Shown here: in pieces, positions 36,091-48,494 of the stretch
Numbering within the stretch: the first letter of the stretch is position 1
Layout of the letters: the number at the start of each line of letters is the position of its first letter
Assembly: GCF_002288925.2 (NCBI RefSeq)
Contig: NW_022098026.1
Location: forward strand, 20,143,410-20,207,409
Source of the DNA: Delphinapterus leucas
Taxonomy: Eukaryota > Chordata > Mammalia > Artiodactyla > Monodontidae
Direction: 5' to 3'
DNA length: 64,000 bases
Notes under the pieces: model-generated
Database searches by the model: none
What the model was told of the DNA's origin: nothing
The model's input: the letters and a program-made list of their open reading frames with translations, nothing else
Made by a program: the position numbers and the translations under genes

Positions 36091-37828
36091 CGTATGAAGA
36101 TCCCGGGGAACGCTAAACATTGTGAAATCACCAGTGCAATATTGGGTAGGGCCTCAGGCCAGACAGCGCTTATTAAGAGACTGATAAACCCACATCTCCT
36201 AAATGCTCTGGGCCTTCACCTGCCAGCTTTGTATCCCCCAAGAGGCTCAGAGAGACTGGAGAGCCTTGGTCAGCTAACCAGACAGAGATGCACTTGCTCT
36301 CACCCCTCCCCAAACTGGAGAGAATCATGCCACTGGTTTGGAAGCAGGAAAGAGGGGGTTCACACTGGGTCTGGGCACCCCACCGAACCCACAACCTTCC
36401 TTTCATCGCGAATCATGCTGGGGTTGGGGTGGGGGAAGTGGTCTCTGAGCCTTGATGAGCCAGAAGGCAGCCTTCTGCCCTCATCCAGGCCTGGCAATAT
36501 GGATACCCATCCAGCAGCCGGTACAAGAGGCAGCCAGCAGCTCTTCCCTCTGCCCACCATCCAGCCCCTCCAGCCCAGTTCGCTTCTCCCGTCCATCGCT
36601 CAGCCCATCAAGCCATGCAACCATTTTCCGCCTCTCCTGCCTCCTCTGCCCACAACCCCCAGCCCCCAATCAAAGAAAATTGAGAAACCGTCTTCTTGCA
36701 CAAGAGCAGCTACTGTCTAAATGCTTTTTGATCGTCTGTATGGAGGGGAAACTGGCCAAAGCCCTGCTCCCAGTGATGGAGCCAAGCTCCAGCTGTCCTG
36801 GCTGACCAAATTTGCCCTCACCCCCCTTCATTGCCCCCATAGGCTTGGCGATTCAAAATTTTCAGAACGTACCGTCTCTATCCTTCTCTCTTCTCGGTGA
36901 TGTCAAGCCTGGTACCACCAAGAAGGAAGGAGAGAGAAAGCGGGAGCCTTATCTCTCCTACGCACGCAGCCTCTTCCTCCAGCTCCCACACGCCCGGCGT
37001 TATGGAAACGCACCTTCAGCCCCTACCACAGCCCCAGCGCGGCCCGGGGGCCCCGGGACCTGGCACAGCTCGGTGCCCGGAGATAGGGAGGCACGAGGAG
37101 GCCGAGGAGCCTCGGGCCCTGCAGAGGCCGGGGAAGAAAAAGGCAACTGCAAGGCAGCTGGCACAGCATAAAATGCGGCAGCAGAGCAAAGGTCAGACGG
37201 CAAGGAACCGCCTCGCCAAAGAGAGAGAGAGAGCAGAAATGCCCAGTCCCGGCCAGCCCCGCTCTGACCATCGAGGGGAAGGCAGAAGGGAAGAAAATCC
37301 AGTCCCTCACGGCTCCGAAGGGCAAAGAAAAACCTACGTCGAGCATAGGCCGCTGCGGCGGGCTGGGGAGATCTACGGCAGAGCTGGCACCGTGGGCAGC
37401 GAGCCCGGGGTGGGCGAGCCGCCCAGGGCGAGGGCGCCCGCCGGACCCAAGAGGTGGCTCCTGACGGAGCGTAGAGCCGCCTGTTACAGCGCCCGAGGCC
37501 GGTGGTGGCAGGGGGAAAAAGGCCAGGCCAGAAGCAAACTCCCGGGACACGCACGGAGCTTCCGAGTCGTAGAGAGTGGGGAAGCTGTGCTTGGCAGTGC
37601 CCGGGGGTCGGGAACGCCGGTGCCAAGCTGTGAACACCCCCGGCGCCTTGCCGGCCCACCCGAGGGCGTCAGGGAGCTGCGGCGCACCGCAGCGGCTCCA
37701 GGAGGCGCAGGGAGAGGGAAGGAACACTGAGGCGCGCCTAGAAATAGCGCACCATTTGCCCCCAGCCCGAGGGGGAGTCGCGTCGCGACTCAGAGAGGGG
37801 CAGCTTCACATCCCGAAGCCGGCCGGGA

Positions 37829-38010
37829 ACTTACTTTGAGGAGCCGCAGAGTCACAAGCATTGCTCCACGTCTGTGTGAATTCCCGAACCCGAGTGGGTC
37901 TGACGCCGCTGTCCTCACAGACGCCGGCCGGAGGAACCGGCACTGCTCCCTGCGCTGCTCAGCGCCAGCACCGCGCTGTCAGCCCCTCTCGCTGCCTCCG
38001 CGGCGATGTT
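37829..38010 (-). other. SPRY4: Probable SPRY4 exon 1 and its donor site
   Basis: On the minus strand CTCAAA|GTAAGT forms a near-perfect donor; the last exon base is 37835 and the intron begins at 37834. It sits at the right distance from the coding exon and inside the CpG island, as expected for the non-coding first exon of SPRY4. The 5' boundary is a guess from the CATAAAAAA stretch ending near 38035 on the minus strand, which would place a start about 30 bases downstream. Confidence 0.55.
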
Positions 38011-38034
38011 GCAACCACTGCCTGGGAAAATGGC

Positions 38035-38280
38035 TTTTTTATGAATGGGAGGGAAGGGAGCTCCTGTGCGCACGCGCGCAGTTCGCGATTCTATGAATGG
38101 GTGGGCACAAGAGACCCCGCGCGCGCATGCGCCGCGCTCCTTTTTTTATGAATGGGGGGCCGGAAAAGAACTTAACCCGTGATTGCTGGGGCTGGCTCTC
38201 GCTCCTCCAGGGGCCGTTGTTATTTTACAAAGAGGGGTGGAGGTTGTTGTTGCCTTTTTTTTTTTTTCCTTTATGAATGG
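38035..38280. repeat. Degenerate ATGAATGG promoter repeat, four copies
   Basis: ATGAATGG occurs at 38041, 38093, 38148 and 38273, each preceded by a pyrimidine/T run and followed by a G-rich stretch. The first two units (52 and 55 bases) also share a CGCGCGCA-type middle, so they look like an eroded tandem repeat. On the SPRY4 strand the motif reads CCATTCATA(A)n, giving three TATA-like CATAAA stretches. Confidence 0.75.
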
Positions 38281-39799
38281 AGGGCGGCGGCGACTGCTGC
38301 AGCTGGCTCAGCTGCGCGGGCTGTACCCCCTCCCAGCCTGCGAGAGGAGGTAAAGGCCACCTTCACGCCACTGCGGGCCTGGGCTGGAACCGTCAGTGTT
38401 GCTGGGGGGCGGGGGGGCACTGCGGCCTCAGGATCCTGGGCTGAGAGCTGGGTGGGGGAGGACACACCTAGATCTAGGGATTTCTACCCGCCGCAGGCAG
38501 TCGGGAGGGCGGGGTAACGGGAAGACCCCTGCTGAGGGCCTTCTCTTGCTCTAGACTAGGGGCGTCGGGGGGCGAGGGGTCTTGAAGCTGTGTTTACCAA
38601 AAATTAAGAAAATGTCAAACGTCCATATCAAAGAAGGGCGGAGTGGGGATTGCTGAGTGAATCTGGTTCCTTTCCTGACGCTGAGTCTCCCTTGAGTAAG
38701 CGCAGACCACCCCTCCCCCCATTTCTTGGGTGTGGACAGCGACTGGGCCTAGGCCTCTTCCGGCTCTAGTACCCCCCAGGGTGATACTGGCTACTCAGCT
38801 AGAGACCTGGCTCTCGCCTGGCAGCGCCCCCTTCCCCCCCACTCCAGGGTAATGTCCGCAGTGCTCCGGCGTCCGCCCGCCCTCAGCTGCCCTGGCTAGT
38901 GCTCCCCTCTCCGTGCGTTTCCCAGCCCTCACGGGACGCGGGCCGGAGGACCCTGTGTCCTCCGAAGGCCACAGCCCTTTGCTGCTGTAGGCGCCTCTCC
39001 CCAGCCACCCCTACTTGCGCCCCTCCGGGGAAGCGGGAGCGGCCGAGAATTGGCCAGGTGGATGGGTGGAGCCGTCCGCGCCGAGGATGCTGCCGGGGTG
39101 GCCACGGGATTAAATAACAACAGAGCTCTTGAGCCGCAGAGGAAATGGAAATGGCCAGGATCTTTTCTTTGCAGTTAATGATGGGGCGGCGGGGGCGGGG
39201 GGAGCGCATCAACCCTGGGCGGTGAAAAGAAAAGCCCCCGCCATTAGGCCTGACTCCGGGAAGGCGGGGAGCCCTCGCAGCAGGCCCAGCTCCGCCCAGG
39301 AACGAAGGAGGCTGTAGCCTCCGGGGAGTCCGGGGTAGGGGGTGGCTTTGATGCGGGGATAAGAGCTGGGCCAGGGTCTGAATCCCCTGTAAGGTTTGTC
39401 TTGATGGTGTTTTCGCTTCACGGGGAGGTTGTGAGGCAGGTTTTTTCTTCCTACGCCACCATAGATCTGTGCTTGGCTGTTGTCAAGGGAGCCGATGAAA
39501 GGCTTCCAGCCCAGGCCAGAGGTCTGGCCTTGGGCTGGATCTGGGGCTGGGGCTGGTGCTGGCGCTCTGGAGACAGGCAGAGGGAGAGACATTTTGCAAA
39601 CCCAGACCAGAACCCAAGGTCACCGAGTCCAGGCTAAAATGGCTTCTCGCTACTCAAACGCACCTTTGCAGTGTGATTTCCTTACTCAGCTCCTGGGGGC
39701 AGAGCAGGCTCTCCCCCTACGAAAGCTCAGTCTTCCTTTTAGGGCCAAGACCTTACTTAATGCCAAGAGAAAAACTCTTTACTAGGACAATAGAGTATT

Positions 39800-39965
39800 T
39801 TACAGTTGTTCAGGTCTTCCCTTTACAGGCATCCAAGCTCAATATCATTATTCCTATTTGTCAGATGTAGAAATTGAGGCCAAGGGTCCTGCACCTGATA
39901 AATGAAAGATCTAATAAATGGTGGTGCTGATTTTCTAGATCTTTGCAACCCGGATCTTTCTACTT
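39800..39965 (-). repeat. MIR
   Basis: 'tattcctatttgtcagatgt' and 'gaaattgaggccaagggtcc'. Confidence 0.65.
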
Positions 39966-42029
39966 TGCTACCACCCCATCTTCATATCACAAGCCTAAAA
40001 ACTTGTTTCTTGCAAGTCACTTAATCGTGTTAAACAAGGAAAGTTGGAGCAGTGATTTTCCAGCCAGTGGTTGCTCATGGGCCTTGCTGGAAAAAGTAAA
40101 AGGATGGGAATAAGGAAATCCTTTCTAAACTATGGAAGAAAGTCAAGATGAGTTAGGGGGTGGCTGTCCTGTGTCCTTAATTAGAGGAATTAGCCAAGAG
40201 ACAGTGTTCCTTCCATTCCTGGTCTGTTCTCAGCTTTCCTGAAAGAGAAGTGAGGAGACCCCAGCTCTGGTGGGGCTCCATGAAGGAGCCCCCCATCCTG
40301 AGCTGGGAGGAGTCTCTGATGCCTGAGCAGACTGTGACTCGGTGTCTGGGAGGGCACTGGGGACCATATTCCACTCTTCCTTGGAACCTAAAGAGAGGAG
40401 AGGTTTGGGGGTAACTGTTATGAGAAATCCATCCATCCATCCATCCAGTCAGTCATTCATATATTCTGCCCTGGGGCCTGCCCTGACTCTGAGGCCTTGG
40501 TGGTGAGAGACAGACAGCCCTCCCTGCCCTAGTGAAGCTCACAATTTGGGGGGAAGACAGACTATGCAGTTTGAGTCTATGATAAGTGCTAGGAGGGAGA
40601 TGGAAGCAGGATCTGAGGGTATGGGGAGAGCTGCGAAGGACCTGATTTTAATTTGGGCACCAGGGGGTCTCTTTCTGACAGGGGGCTGTGGTTATGAGTT
40701 GAGACTTGGAGACTGGGAAGGCGTGACCTGAAGGAGGATGAGGGGACAGGTTGGGAAGCATCTGCATGAGGAAAGGCTGATGTGAAGGTGCCTGTGGGGA
40801 GGCATCTCTGTGGCCGACACCCTCTGGTTGTTTGTGTTTTAATCCTGTCTGCAGCCCAGGGGCCAGAGGTTGGGGGAGAGGGGGCAGAGTGAAAGATGGT
40901 GGGGAATGCAAAGCATTTGTGCCTTCACAGTTTAACGGTACCACCTTCATTCTTTGGATTGAGTGGCTGGTAGGCCTGTGCTGGATTTTTTTTTTTTTTT
41001 TTCCCTACTTCCTGTGACTTTGTTCATTCCAAAGCTGCCCTGTCTCTCCCCCAGGTATAACTCTTCTGCTGGAGGTGGACCCTAACAGCCCTGCATTCCT
41101 GCCCGTGCTAATTGTAGTCGTTTCACCCTATCACCGTCTTCACCCCTACCAGATCGTGTACAGGGGAGTCCAGTGGCTTCAGTCCGGGGCTTTGCCCTCT
41201 TATCAAGCTGGGAGCTGAGTGCAGTGGGATTGAGGAGAGGCAGGAATTCTAATTCAGTGGCAGGCATTTATGGAGCATTTACTGTGTGCCATTCCTGTGC
41301 TCGGCCTGTTTTCATATGTCATGTAGCTTTAAAAAGCTGTGCTCTGGGTCTTATCTTCCCTCCTTTTCAGATAAGAAGTCACAGGCTCTGTTTTAATTAT
41401 TTACTAATTCCACAAAACATTATTATACACCTCCTGTGCATCAGGCACGGTGCCAGGTATTGGGTTTACAGTGATAGATGCTATTTTTGTCCATATAGAG
41501 CTTACAGTCAGTGGTGACACCATGGTGTCATGTATAACCTTCCTCAGCACCCTCATTTATTTCTGTATGCAATTGACCTTTCTCACCCTTATATCAAATA
41601 GGAAGCACTGGAACCAAGCCCCCCAATACAAGTAAATGACCTGCCCCTACCTATAAGGAAACTCTGGAACTGCTACTGTTTATATAGTCAGGAGGGGAGA
41701 GAGATGTTAAACAAATAATGATTTATTTGTTTCCAAGAATGATTTAATTACAGTTAACATCAGTGGTGCATTAGAGAGTACAGGAGAGCAAAGGAGGGGC
41801 CACAGCCTGGGGGCCCTGGAGAAGTTTCCCTGCATTTCGCATCTGCAGAATGCAGACTCAGCCAGGCAAAGGGGTGGCAGAAGGAACCTTGGGGAGTGCA
41901 AGTGCAAGCGAAGATGGCCAGGGCGATGTGTCACACCCGAGGTTAGAACTCTGTTCTGGCAGTAGCCCCTAGGCTTTCTGGCTTTCAGCTTTGGAGCCTG
42001 GAGAACTTGAAAGACAGATGTACAAACAC

Positions 42030-42240
42030 TGACCGCAGACTGCTGGGGTTCAATCTCACCTTTACAAGCTCCACAGCCTTGGACAAGTTACCCAAACTGA
42101 ATGTGCCTCAGTTTCCTCCTCTGTCATATGAAAACTAATAGTAGTACTTAGCAAAAAGGTCTGAGTGGACCTTGAATGGAATAATGCACATTAAAGCCCT
42201 TGGAACAGCGTCTAGGTGCTGAATACACGTTTCGATGATT
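42030..42240 (+). repeat. MIR
   Basis: 'ctggggttcaatctcacctt', 'tcagtttcctcctctgtcat', 'gcttggaacagcgtctaggt'-like tail. Confidence 0.75.
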
Positions 42241-43599
42241 ATTCAACATACCCAACCATTTTGATGAACGGGAATAAGTTAGAATTTTAAGAGAAGCCTA
42301 TTTATCTGTGTGCGTCAAAACTTCAGAAAGCGGAAAACACTCTCAAATGCAAACAAAGTTTTCTTTATCAAGAAATAGTTCAAAACAGTCATACTGTGCT
42401 GTCATTGATGCTTTAACTAGTACAGTTTTTGCAGGATAAAAGTTATATTTTTAACGGTGTGACTGGGTATCTTAAATAGTTCACCAAAGAGTTGATTTTA
42501 GATGCTTGGATTTCAGTGGTAGCAGAGATAGTGTGATATAAAGCTGGGAATGATGATTCTCTTGTATCAGTATTGGGAGGGGCGGTTGTTAAACGCTTGG
42601 TGACTTTACATAATTCTTAATCTCTTCAGATCTCTATTGTAAAAAGGGCGCTAGTCATAGTATCTGCTTCAGGGGATTATCATGAGCCCTAAAGGGCAAG
42701 ATATTTTTCAAGTAATCTAGCTGAGAGCCAAGTGCACAGCAAGTTTTGAGGTCCCTCTAATTGCTCTGTGTAATAGGGAAATTTTGAAGATTTTAGTTTG
42801 GTTATAATAATACAGGTCACGAGCTTCCTCTTCCCCCATTCTTCCTCCAAGACCCTTGGTTTTCACTCTTTGCTGAACAGGGCAGTGGAAGGTTATGCAA
42901 AGAAGCTTTCCTGAAGACCTCACGTAGTCCAGAGTGGTTTCCTCATAGGTGTGACTATAAAGTCAGATTTGCATTGTTTCAGTTTTGGCTACTGAATCAA
43001 GATTGGCACAGTTCAAATTTGCACCAGCTCACATAAAATGAAGCACACTGCTCATTTCAGATGTGGGAGCTAAATCCAGATCAACCACTGAGAGCAGTAG
43101 GAAGAGAAGGAGAAAAAAATAAAAGATCAAGAGGAGCTCTTTTGGTCCTTGCTTGCAAATCACAGAAATTCCCTGGTAATCTTGAAAACTCAGCTGATGC
43201 AGTGATTGGTGAGCTATGACTTTGGGAATGGACATATTTAGACTTTGCCCAAAGAACTGCCACTTAATTGTTGATGGATCTCAGGTGAGTTACTGATCCT
43301 TTAGACTCTCGATATTATATATTTAATGGGCATGATAATTCTGCTCCATAGGGTGGTTCAGTAAATACCTCATAAGTGTCTGTGTCCTTCGTACAACAGA
43401 ATGGGGACCCTGAGAGAAGCACAGGAATAAGGAAGGGATATGTGGACTCTGGAGGGGTCAGCAATTTTCTGGAGGCTGAACTTGGCTTTCACATTCCATG
43501 AGAGGGATGGGGGGTTGCGTGCTTCTTTCTGACTTGACTTGTGATTTGGGCTACCCTTTCTCCCCTGGCCTCTATTCATGCCATTTCATTTGGTCAGTC

Positions 43600-44010
43600 A
43601 TTCATTGGCTGATTCATTCAGCCAATATTTAAGCAGCTTCTAGGTACTAGGCACCATCCCAGGCTGTGAGGGTACAACAGTGAACAAGTTATAGGAATCT
43701 CCTGCTCTCATATACCTCTCATTAGTCCAATGAGGGAAGCAAATAATAAAAAGTAAACACCCAAATAATAACATAAATTCAGATGTTGGTCAAATCCATG
43801 AAGGGGATAATAAAGGGATGTGACAGTGATTGGGGAATGATCTTTAAGGAGGTCAGGAAGAGCCTCTCTAGGAAGTCTGAAGGCCGAGGAATGGGAACCT
43901 TGCAAGTGTTTAGGAAGGAGGCCACAGTGAGTGCAAAGAGCAGGGCAGGTGTGACCTGGTGTGTTCCAGGACCACTGACACCTTGGGCCTGAGGCTGGAG
44001 AGGCTCATCT
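43600..44010 (+). repeat. Copy of the same old repeat
   Basis: 'aggcaccatcccaggctgtg', 'caacagtgaacaagttatag' and 'gaggccacagtgagtgcaaa' place it in the same family and orientation. Confidence 0.55.
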
Positions 44011-44229
44011 CTGCTCGAGGACATTCAGGCCTCCTCCAGCTGACTTGCACTACACCAGGGCTGGCTGGACTCCGGACTCCGGGGTACACGACCACGTGCA
44101 CCAGCCTCAGGCCCTGGGGAAGAATTTACAACCATCCTGGGCCTGTTTACCACCTGCCAAAGAACACTTGGAAGGCACAGGCTCTTTCTCATAACTAGTT
44201 TTTTCAGAGCCACGTATAATACGAAGCAA

Positions 44230-45095
44230 TTAAACTGGGCAGGATTTATTTTTTCTTAAGTAATCCTCTCATTGAAGTATAACATTTTAGTTGGGCCATG
44301 TGAAGTTGCTAATATGCAGCGACTTTTCATGGACAAAGTGGCATTTCATATGATTCGACATAAATATATTGTTTTACAACATAAAAGTGTACAAATTAGA
44401 AGTATATAACTGAATGAATTTTCATGAACTGAACACAACTGTAGAACTAGTGTCCAGGTCAAGAAACCAAACATTACCCAATTCGGGAAGCCCCACTCAT
44501 GCTTTTCCCATCCCAAACCACCACCATGCCCCACCTCCACCCACAAGGGTAGTCACTATTTTGACTTTTAGCAACATAGATTAACATAGTCTATTTTTTA
44601 AAATCGTTCTTTAAAGGGAATTATACGGTAGATACTTTTTCTTGGTGAGATTCAGCCATGTTGCATGTAGTTGTACTTTCTTTTTTGTTGCTGTATAACA
44701 TTCCATTTTATGACTATACTACAATGTGTTTATTTTTTAATTTTTAAAAATGTTTTGGCCGTGCCATCCGGCATGTGGGATTCTTAGTTCCCCAACCAGG
44801 GATCAAACCCACGCCCCCTGCATTGGAAGTGTGGAGTCTTAACCACTGGACCACCAGGGAAGTCCCTACAATGTGTTTATTCATTCTGCTCGATGGACAT
44901 TTAGATTGTTCCAAGCATTTGGTTTTAAGAATGCTGCTTCTGTGAACATTCTTGTGCATGGCTTTTGGTTGAACACATATTAATATATCTGTGGATATAA
45001 ACTGAGGACTGGGTCAGTGTTAGTATTTCCAAACAGTTATCCAAAGCGGTTGTACCAGTTCATACTCTCTGCACTGCTTTATTCAATGCCTCCTT
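44230..45095 (-). mobile_element. Old L1 3' fragment hosting a SINE
   Basis: Phrases such as 'aaagtgtacaaattagaag', 'gtccaggtcaagaaacc' and 'tccattttatgactatacta' are those of reversed L1M 3' ends. It is split by the SINE at 44735-44866. Confidence 0.65.
44735..44866 (-). mobile_element. CHR-2-like SINE nested in an L1 fragment
   Basis: A short, reverse-oriented element. A 15-bp target duplication (TACAATGTGTTTATT) lies at 44720-44734 and 44867-44881. The host is an older L1 3' segment, which dates the SINE as younger. Confidence 0.92.
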
Positions 45096-45140
45096 GCTGC
45101 CTAGCTCTTGGGCCAGGTTCAATGTAAAGAATGAATATGG

Positions 45141-45517
45141 GGGGCTTCCCTGGTGGCACAGTGGTTAAGAGTCCACCTGCCATTGCAGAGGACACGGGTT
45201 CAAGCCCTGGTCCGGGAAGATCCCACATGCCGTGGAGCAACTAGGCCCATGCGCCACAACTACTGAGCCTGCACTCTAGAACCCGCAAGCCACAACTGCT
45301 GAGGCCCGCGTGCCACAACTACTGAAGCCCACGTGCCTAGAGCCTGTGTTCCGCAACAGGAGAGGCCACTGCAATGAAAGGCCTGTGCACCTCAACAAAG
45401 AGTAGCCCCCGCTCGCCGCAACTAGAGAAAGCCCGCGCGCAGTATGGAAGGCCCAACACAGCCAAAGATAAATTAATTAAATAATTTTTTTTTAAATTTA
45501 GCATTTCTTTGAAAAAA
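45141..45517 (+). mobile_element. CHR-type SINE, long form
   Basis: A long element with internal CACAACTACTGA repeats and a T/A-rich tail. A 15-bp target duplication (AAAGAATGAATATGG) lies at 45126-45140 and 45518-45532. Confidence 0.92.
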
Positions 45518-45589
45518 AAAGAATGAATATGGGGGTAGTAGTGGGGAGGATACATGACAGGATTCATGGGATGAATCTCAGTTTGTGTA

Positions 45590-45765
45590 GTGATTAAGAG
45601 CACAAGTCCTGGAGCAGCTAGGCCTGGTTACGATTGTTACTCTTCTCCTCTATTTACCCTCTGCCTCTGTGACCTTGGGCATGTCACCCAATGTCACTAG
45701 ACCTCAGGTCCTTCATCTACAAAATGGCATAAGTATAGTAGCTCTTATTGCACAGTGTCTGTCAC
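45590..45765 (+). repeat. MIR
   Basis: 'gattaagagcacaagtcctg', 'ctctgtgaccttgggcatgt' and 'cttcatctacaaaatggcat'. Confidence 0.8.
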
Positions 45766-45769
45766 CCAT

Positions 45770-46345
45770 TTTTTTTTACTTGAGAAATGTTTGTGGAAAG
45801 CCTGAAGTGTACTAGGCTCTGTTCTGGGCACTGAGATTTCAAGAGTGAACAAGACAGATGGGACTTTGCTCTCATGGAATGTATGTTCTAGTCAGGGGAG
45901 ACAGATAATAGTGGAGCTAACAAAAAATTAAGATAATTTCAGATAGCGATACATGCTATGGCAGCAGTAAAACGGTGCGGTGATGGAGCAATAGGGTGAG
46001 GGGGGTAGGGGAGTCAGGGAGGTAGTGACTGAGCTGAGACCCACGTGACCAGCAGGAGGCAGCCATGCGTGGATCTGAGGGATGAGCACTTCAGGCAGAA
46101 GGGCTAGCTGGTACAAAGGCCACGAGGTAGAAACAAGCTTGGTGTCTGTGAGTTGCAGAAAGAGGGTTGATGCTGCTGGAGCCGACTGAGGGGAGAGACC
46201 GTTTTAGATAAGACAGCAGAAATCATATTCCTGTGGGGCCTTGACTGCGGAGGTAAGGAGTTTACATTTTATTTTAATATCAAGGGGAGTCATTGGAGAG
46301 TTTTAAGCAGGGGACCAACATGAGCTAATTGACGTGAAGATTGAG
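45770..46345 (+). repeat. Copy of the same old repeat, ending at a microsatellite
   Basis: 'ctctgttctgggcactgaga', 'tgttctagtcaggggagaca', 'ggccacgaggtagaaacaag' and 'gttttaagcaggggaccaac' match the family order. The following ATGT array begins right after it. Confidence 0.6.
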
Positions 46346-46349
46346 ATAC

Positions 46350-46685
46350 TATATATATGTATATGTATATGTATGTATGTATATGTATGTATATGTGTAT
46401 ATGTATGTATGTGTATGTATATGTGTATATGTATGTATGTATGTATATGTGTGTATATATGTATGTATGTGTGTATATGTATATGCATGTGTGTATGTAT
46501 ATATGTATGTATGTGTATGTATATGTGTATATGTATGTATATGCATGTGTGTATATGTATGTATATGCATGTGTGTATGTATATGTGTGTATGTGTGTAT
46601 ATGTGTATATGCATGTGTGTATATGTATGTATGTGTATGTATATGCATGTGTGTATGTGTGTATGTATGTATGTATGTATGTATG
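46350..46685 (+). repeat. 336-bp TATG/TATATG/TGTG compound microsatellite
   Basis: A long mix of TATG, TATATG, TGTG and GCATGTGTG units. Stop codons are absent in several frames, so long artificial open frames arise on both strands. Confidence 0.95.
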
Positions 46686-47404
46686 AAGAGCTTAGCACAG
46701 AGTCGAGCATAGAGTGATGTTCGGTAAATGTTAGTTGCTGCTACTGCTATTATTATTTATTGATGCTCTTAAACAACCTAAAAACTTTCATCCTTATTGA
46801 GGATGAGGAAGCCAAGGCATAGACCCATTACCATCCACGTGTAAAGTCAATCAAATCAGAGAACAGGATGTAGATTTTAATAATCAAAGGAAATGCATTT
46901 GGTCCCTTTCCCAAATGGGAATTTTGAGGCAGAGGATTTTTCGCTGTGGTTAGCAATTATCTGGAGCCAACCAAATGCAGCTCCTTCCGCTCCACTTTGC
47001 CAAAATGGCCAGCGTTCCATCACTTGGGTGCCGTTGACTGTGGCCCTGGCCACCATTTAGGGCCCTGGGAAAAGTTCACGGTTGATTGTTCAATCCATCT
47101 GTCTTTGCTCTGGGTCTGATGGGCCAAGAATGGGGAGGCACTCCCTGTTCTCCACCTCGAGGGCCCACCAGGTTTACTGAGATGCCATCCACTGCCCTGG
47201 CTTGGAGGCTCTCCCACCACGTTCTTGCCATATGTTCATAAAAGGCTTTTGAAGGAAGCTGCCCTTTGTTATCTCTGACACAGAGAAATGGCAAGTAGAT
47301 AATCTGTGAATGAATGAATGCAAATTGTGTAACGAAACTGGGCAAAGCTTCTTAGGGTATTTAACACTCGTTTTGGGGCAAAGGGTCCTTCTCTTAGTAA
47401 GGAT

Positions 47405-47965
47405 GTTTTCATTCCTTCATTCATCAATATGTATTGAGCTTTTGCTAGATGCCAGGTGCCAGGCAGTGTGCAGTAGTGAGCAAAAAGGGTGCCATTCTTG
47501 CCCTCATGGAGCTTCCAGTCTAGTGGAACACACCTTCATCAAATACTTGTACAAATATGAATAGAGAATGACAATAGTGATAAGTGCTCTGCAGGAGACG
47601 TATTAATGTCCTGAAGGTATATAATGAAGGTGGAGCTTTGGGAAAGTTCCTCCAGTAAGTGACACTTGAGCTCAGCCCACAAAGATGAGTGGGGATAAGA
47701 GGATTTAGAGGGTAGAGTAAGAAGTATTCTAGCCAGAGAACAGCATATGCCCAGGTCCTGAGGTGGGAAGGAACATGCATGGTGAATCCAAGAATATAAG
47801 AGAAGGCCACAGTGACTAAAAGGCTGAAAATGAGGTGGACTCTGGTCCCAGTAAGAGCTGGCGATATGGCAGAGAAGACTGGTCACAAAAGGCTTTGGAG
47901 GCTATGTTAAGGCACTTTTAGCCATCTCAAGGACTATGGGATGCTCTTAAAAGACTTGAAGCTGT
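47405..47965 (+). repeat. Copy of the same old repeat
   Basis: 'gatgccaggtgccaggcagt', 'catggagcttccagtctagt', 'gataagtgctctgcaggaga' and 'ggtcctgaggtgggaaggaa' follow the family order. Confidence 0.6.
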
Positions 47966-48494
47966 AGATGTGTATGAGTGAGTGTGTGTGTTAGGGAGTG
48001 TGTCATTCTAGCCACAGTGTGGAAAATGGATTGGAAGGAGCCAGAATGGGTTCTCATAACTGCCTGGCCCTCCTTGGCCTTTCAGTGCTAGAGGTGGTAA
48101 CAGAGGCCTGTTTTTCCCAGTTCCAGGGTGTTGTGCTTTCCCTGTGGTTTCCTTACACTCTGCCCACGTGTTTGCAAATAGCTCCTTTATCAAACTCTCG
48201 TCACACGACCAAATTTGTTCTGATTGACTTTATGGAAAAGTCACATATGGACAAAGCAGGAGAAAACTTTAGCAGCTCCCTAACTTAGCTCTTTTACTTT
48301 ATTTGTAATAAGCCCCTATTACTGGATTTTGTTTTCTAGCCATTCTGACAAGCTTTGTCTTTTCAATGCAGAGCAAAACATTTCAGTTAGAATGTATTTA
48401 CGTAAGAGCTAGAAATTACTGAATTAGTCAGATTTCTCTCTATCTTATTTTGTGCTGTTTGTCCTGGGTGTTTTTTTGTTGTTTGTTTGTTTTT

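Larger units (their letters stand above)
23765..38010 (-). other. SPRY4: SPRY4 transcription unit (inferred extent)
   Basis: The unit is built from four visible parts: the complete coding frame at 27404-28303, a splice acceptor just before it, a strong donor (GTAAGT, 37834 down to 37829) inside the upstream CpG island, and a poly(A)-type signal with a GU-rich tail near 23.77 kb. The length of about 14 kb agrees with the size I recall for human SPRY4. The transcription start is inferred only from the CpG island and from TATA-like CATAAAA stretches on the minus strand near 38.03 kb. Human SPRY4 has a small middle exon, which should lie between 28.4 and 37.8 kb here; I could not place it. The intron holds MIRs, one CHR SINE (32038-32249) and low-complexity DNA. 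Confidence 0.8.
36950..39330. promoter_or_regulatory. SPRY4: CpG island, SPRY4 promoter, possibly bidirectional
   Basis: This is a dense run of CpG dinucleotides and GC-rich sequence, contrasting with CpG-poor DNA on both sides. It covers the inferred first exon and about 1 kb on either side. In human a divergent lncRNA (SPRY4-AS1) starts next to SPRY4, so plus-strand transcription away from this island is plausible. Plus-strand donor-like sites are visible at 38350 (GAG|GTAAAG) and near 38695, but nothing proves their use. Long open frames here (36897-37730 +, 37000-37659 -, 37023-37727 -) overlap each other in several frames, as expected where stop codons are rare in GC-rich DNA. Confidence 0.8.

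Noticed and set aside
36897..37730. 277-codon plus-strand frame, with 219- and 234-codon minus-strand frames over the same DNA
   Set aside because: They overlap in several frames inside a CpG island where stop codons are scarce. The products are low-complexity Arg/Pro/Gly-rich and match no family I know.
46350..46685. CRISPR-like array
   Set aside because: The units are 4-10 bases with no unique spacers, and the DNA is mammalian.
46303..46717. Frames of 99-135 codons rich in Tyr/Cys/Val/Met or Ile/His/Thr on both strands
   Set aside because: They are direct translations of a TATG-type microsatellite.
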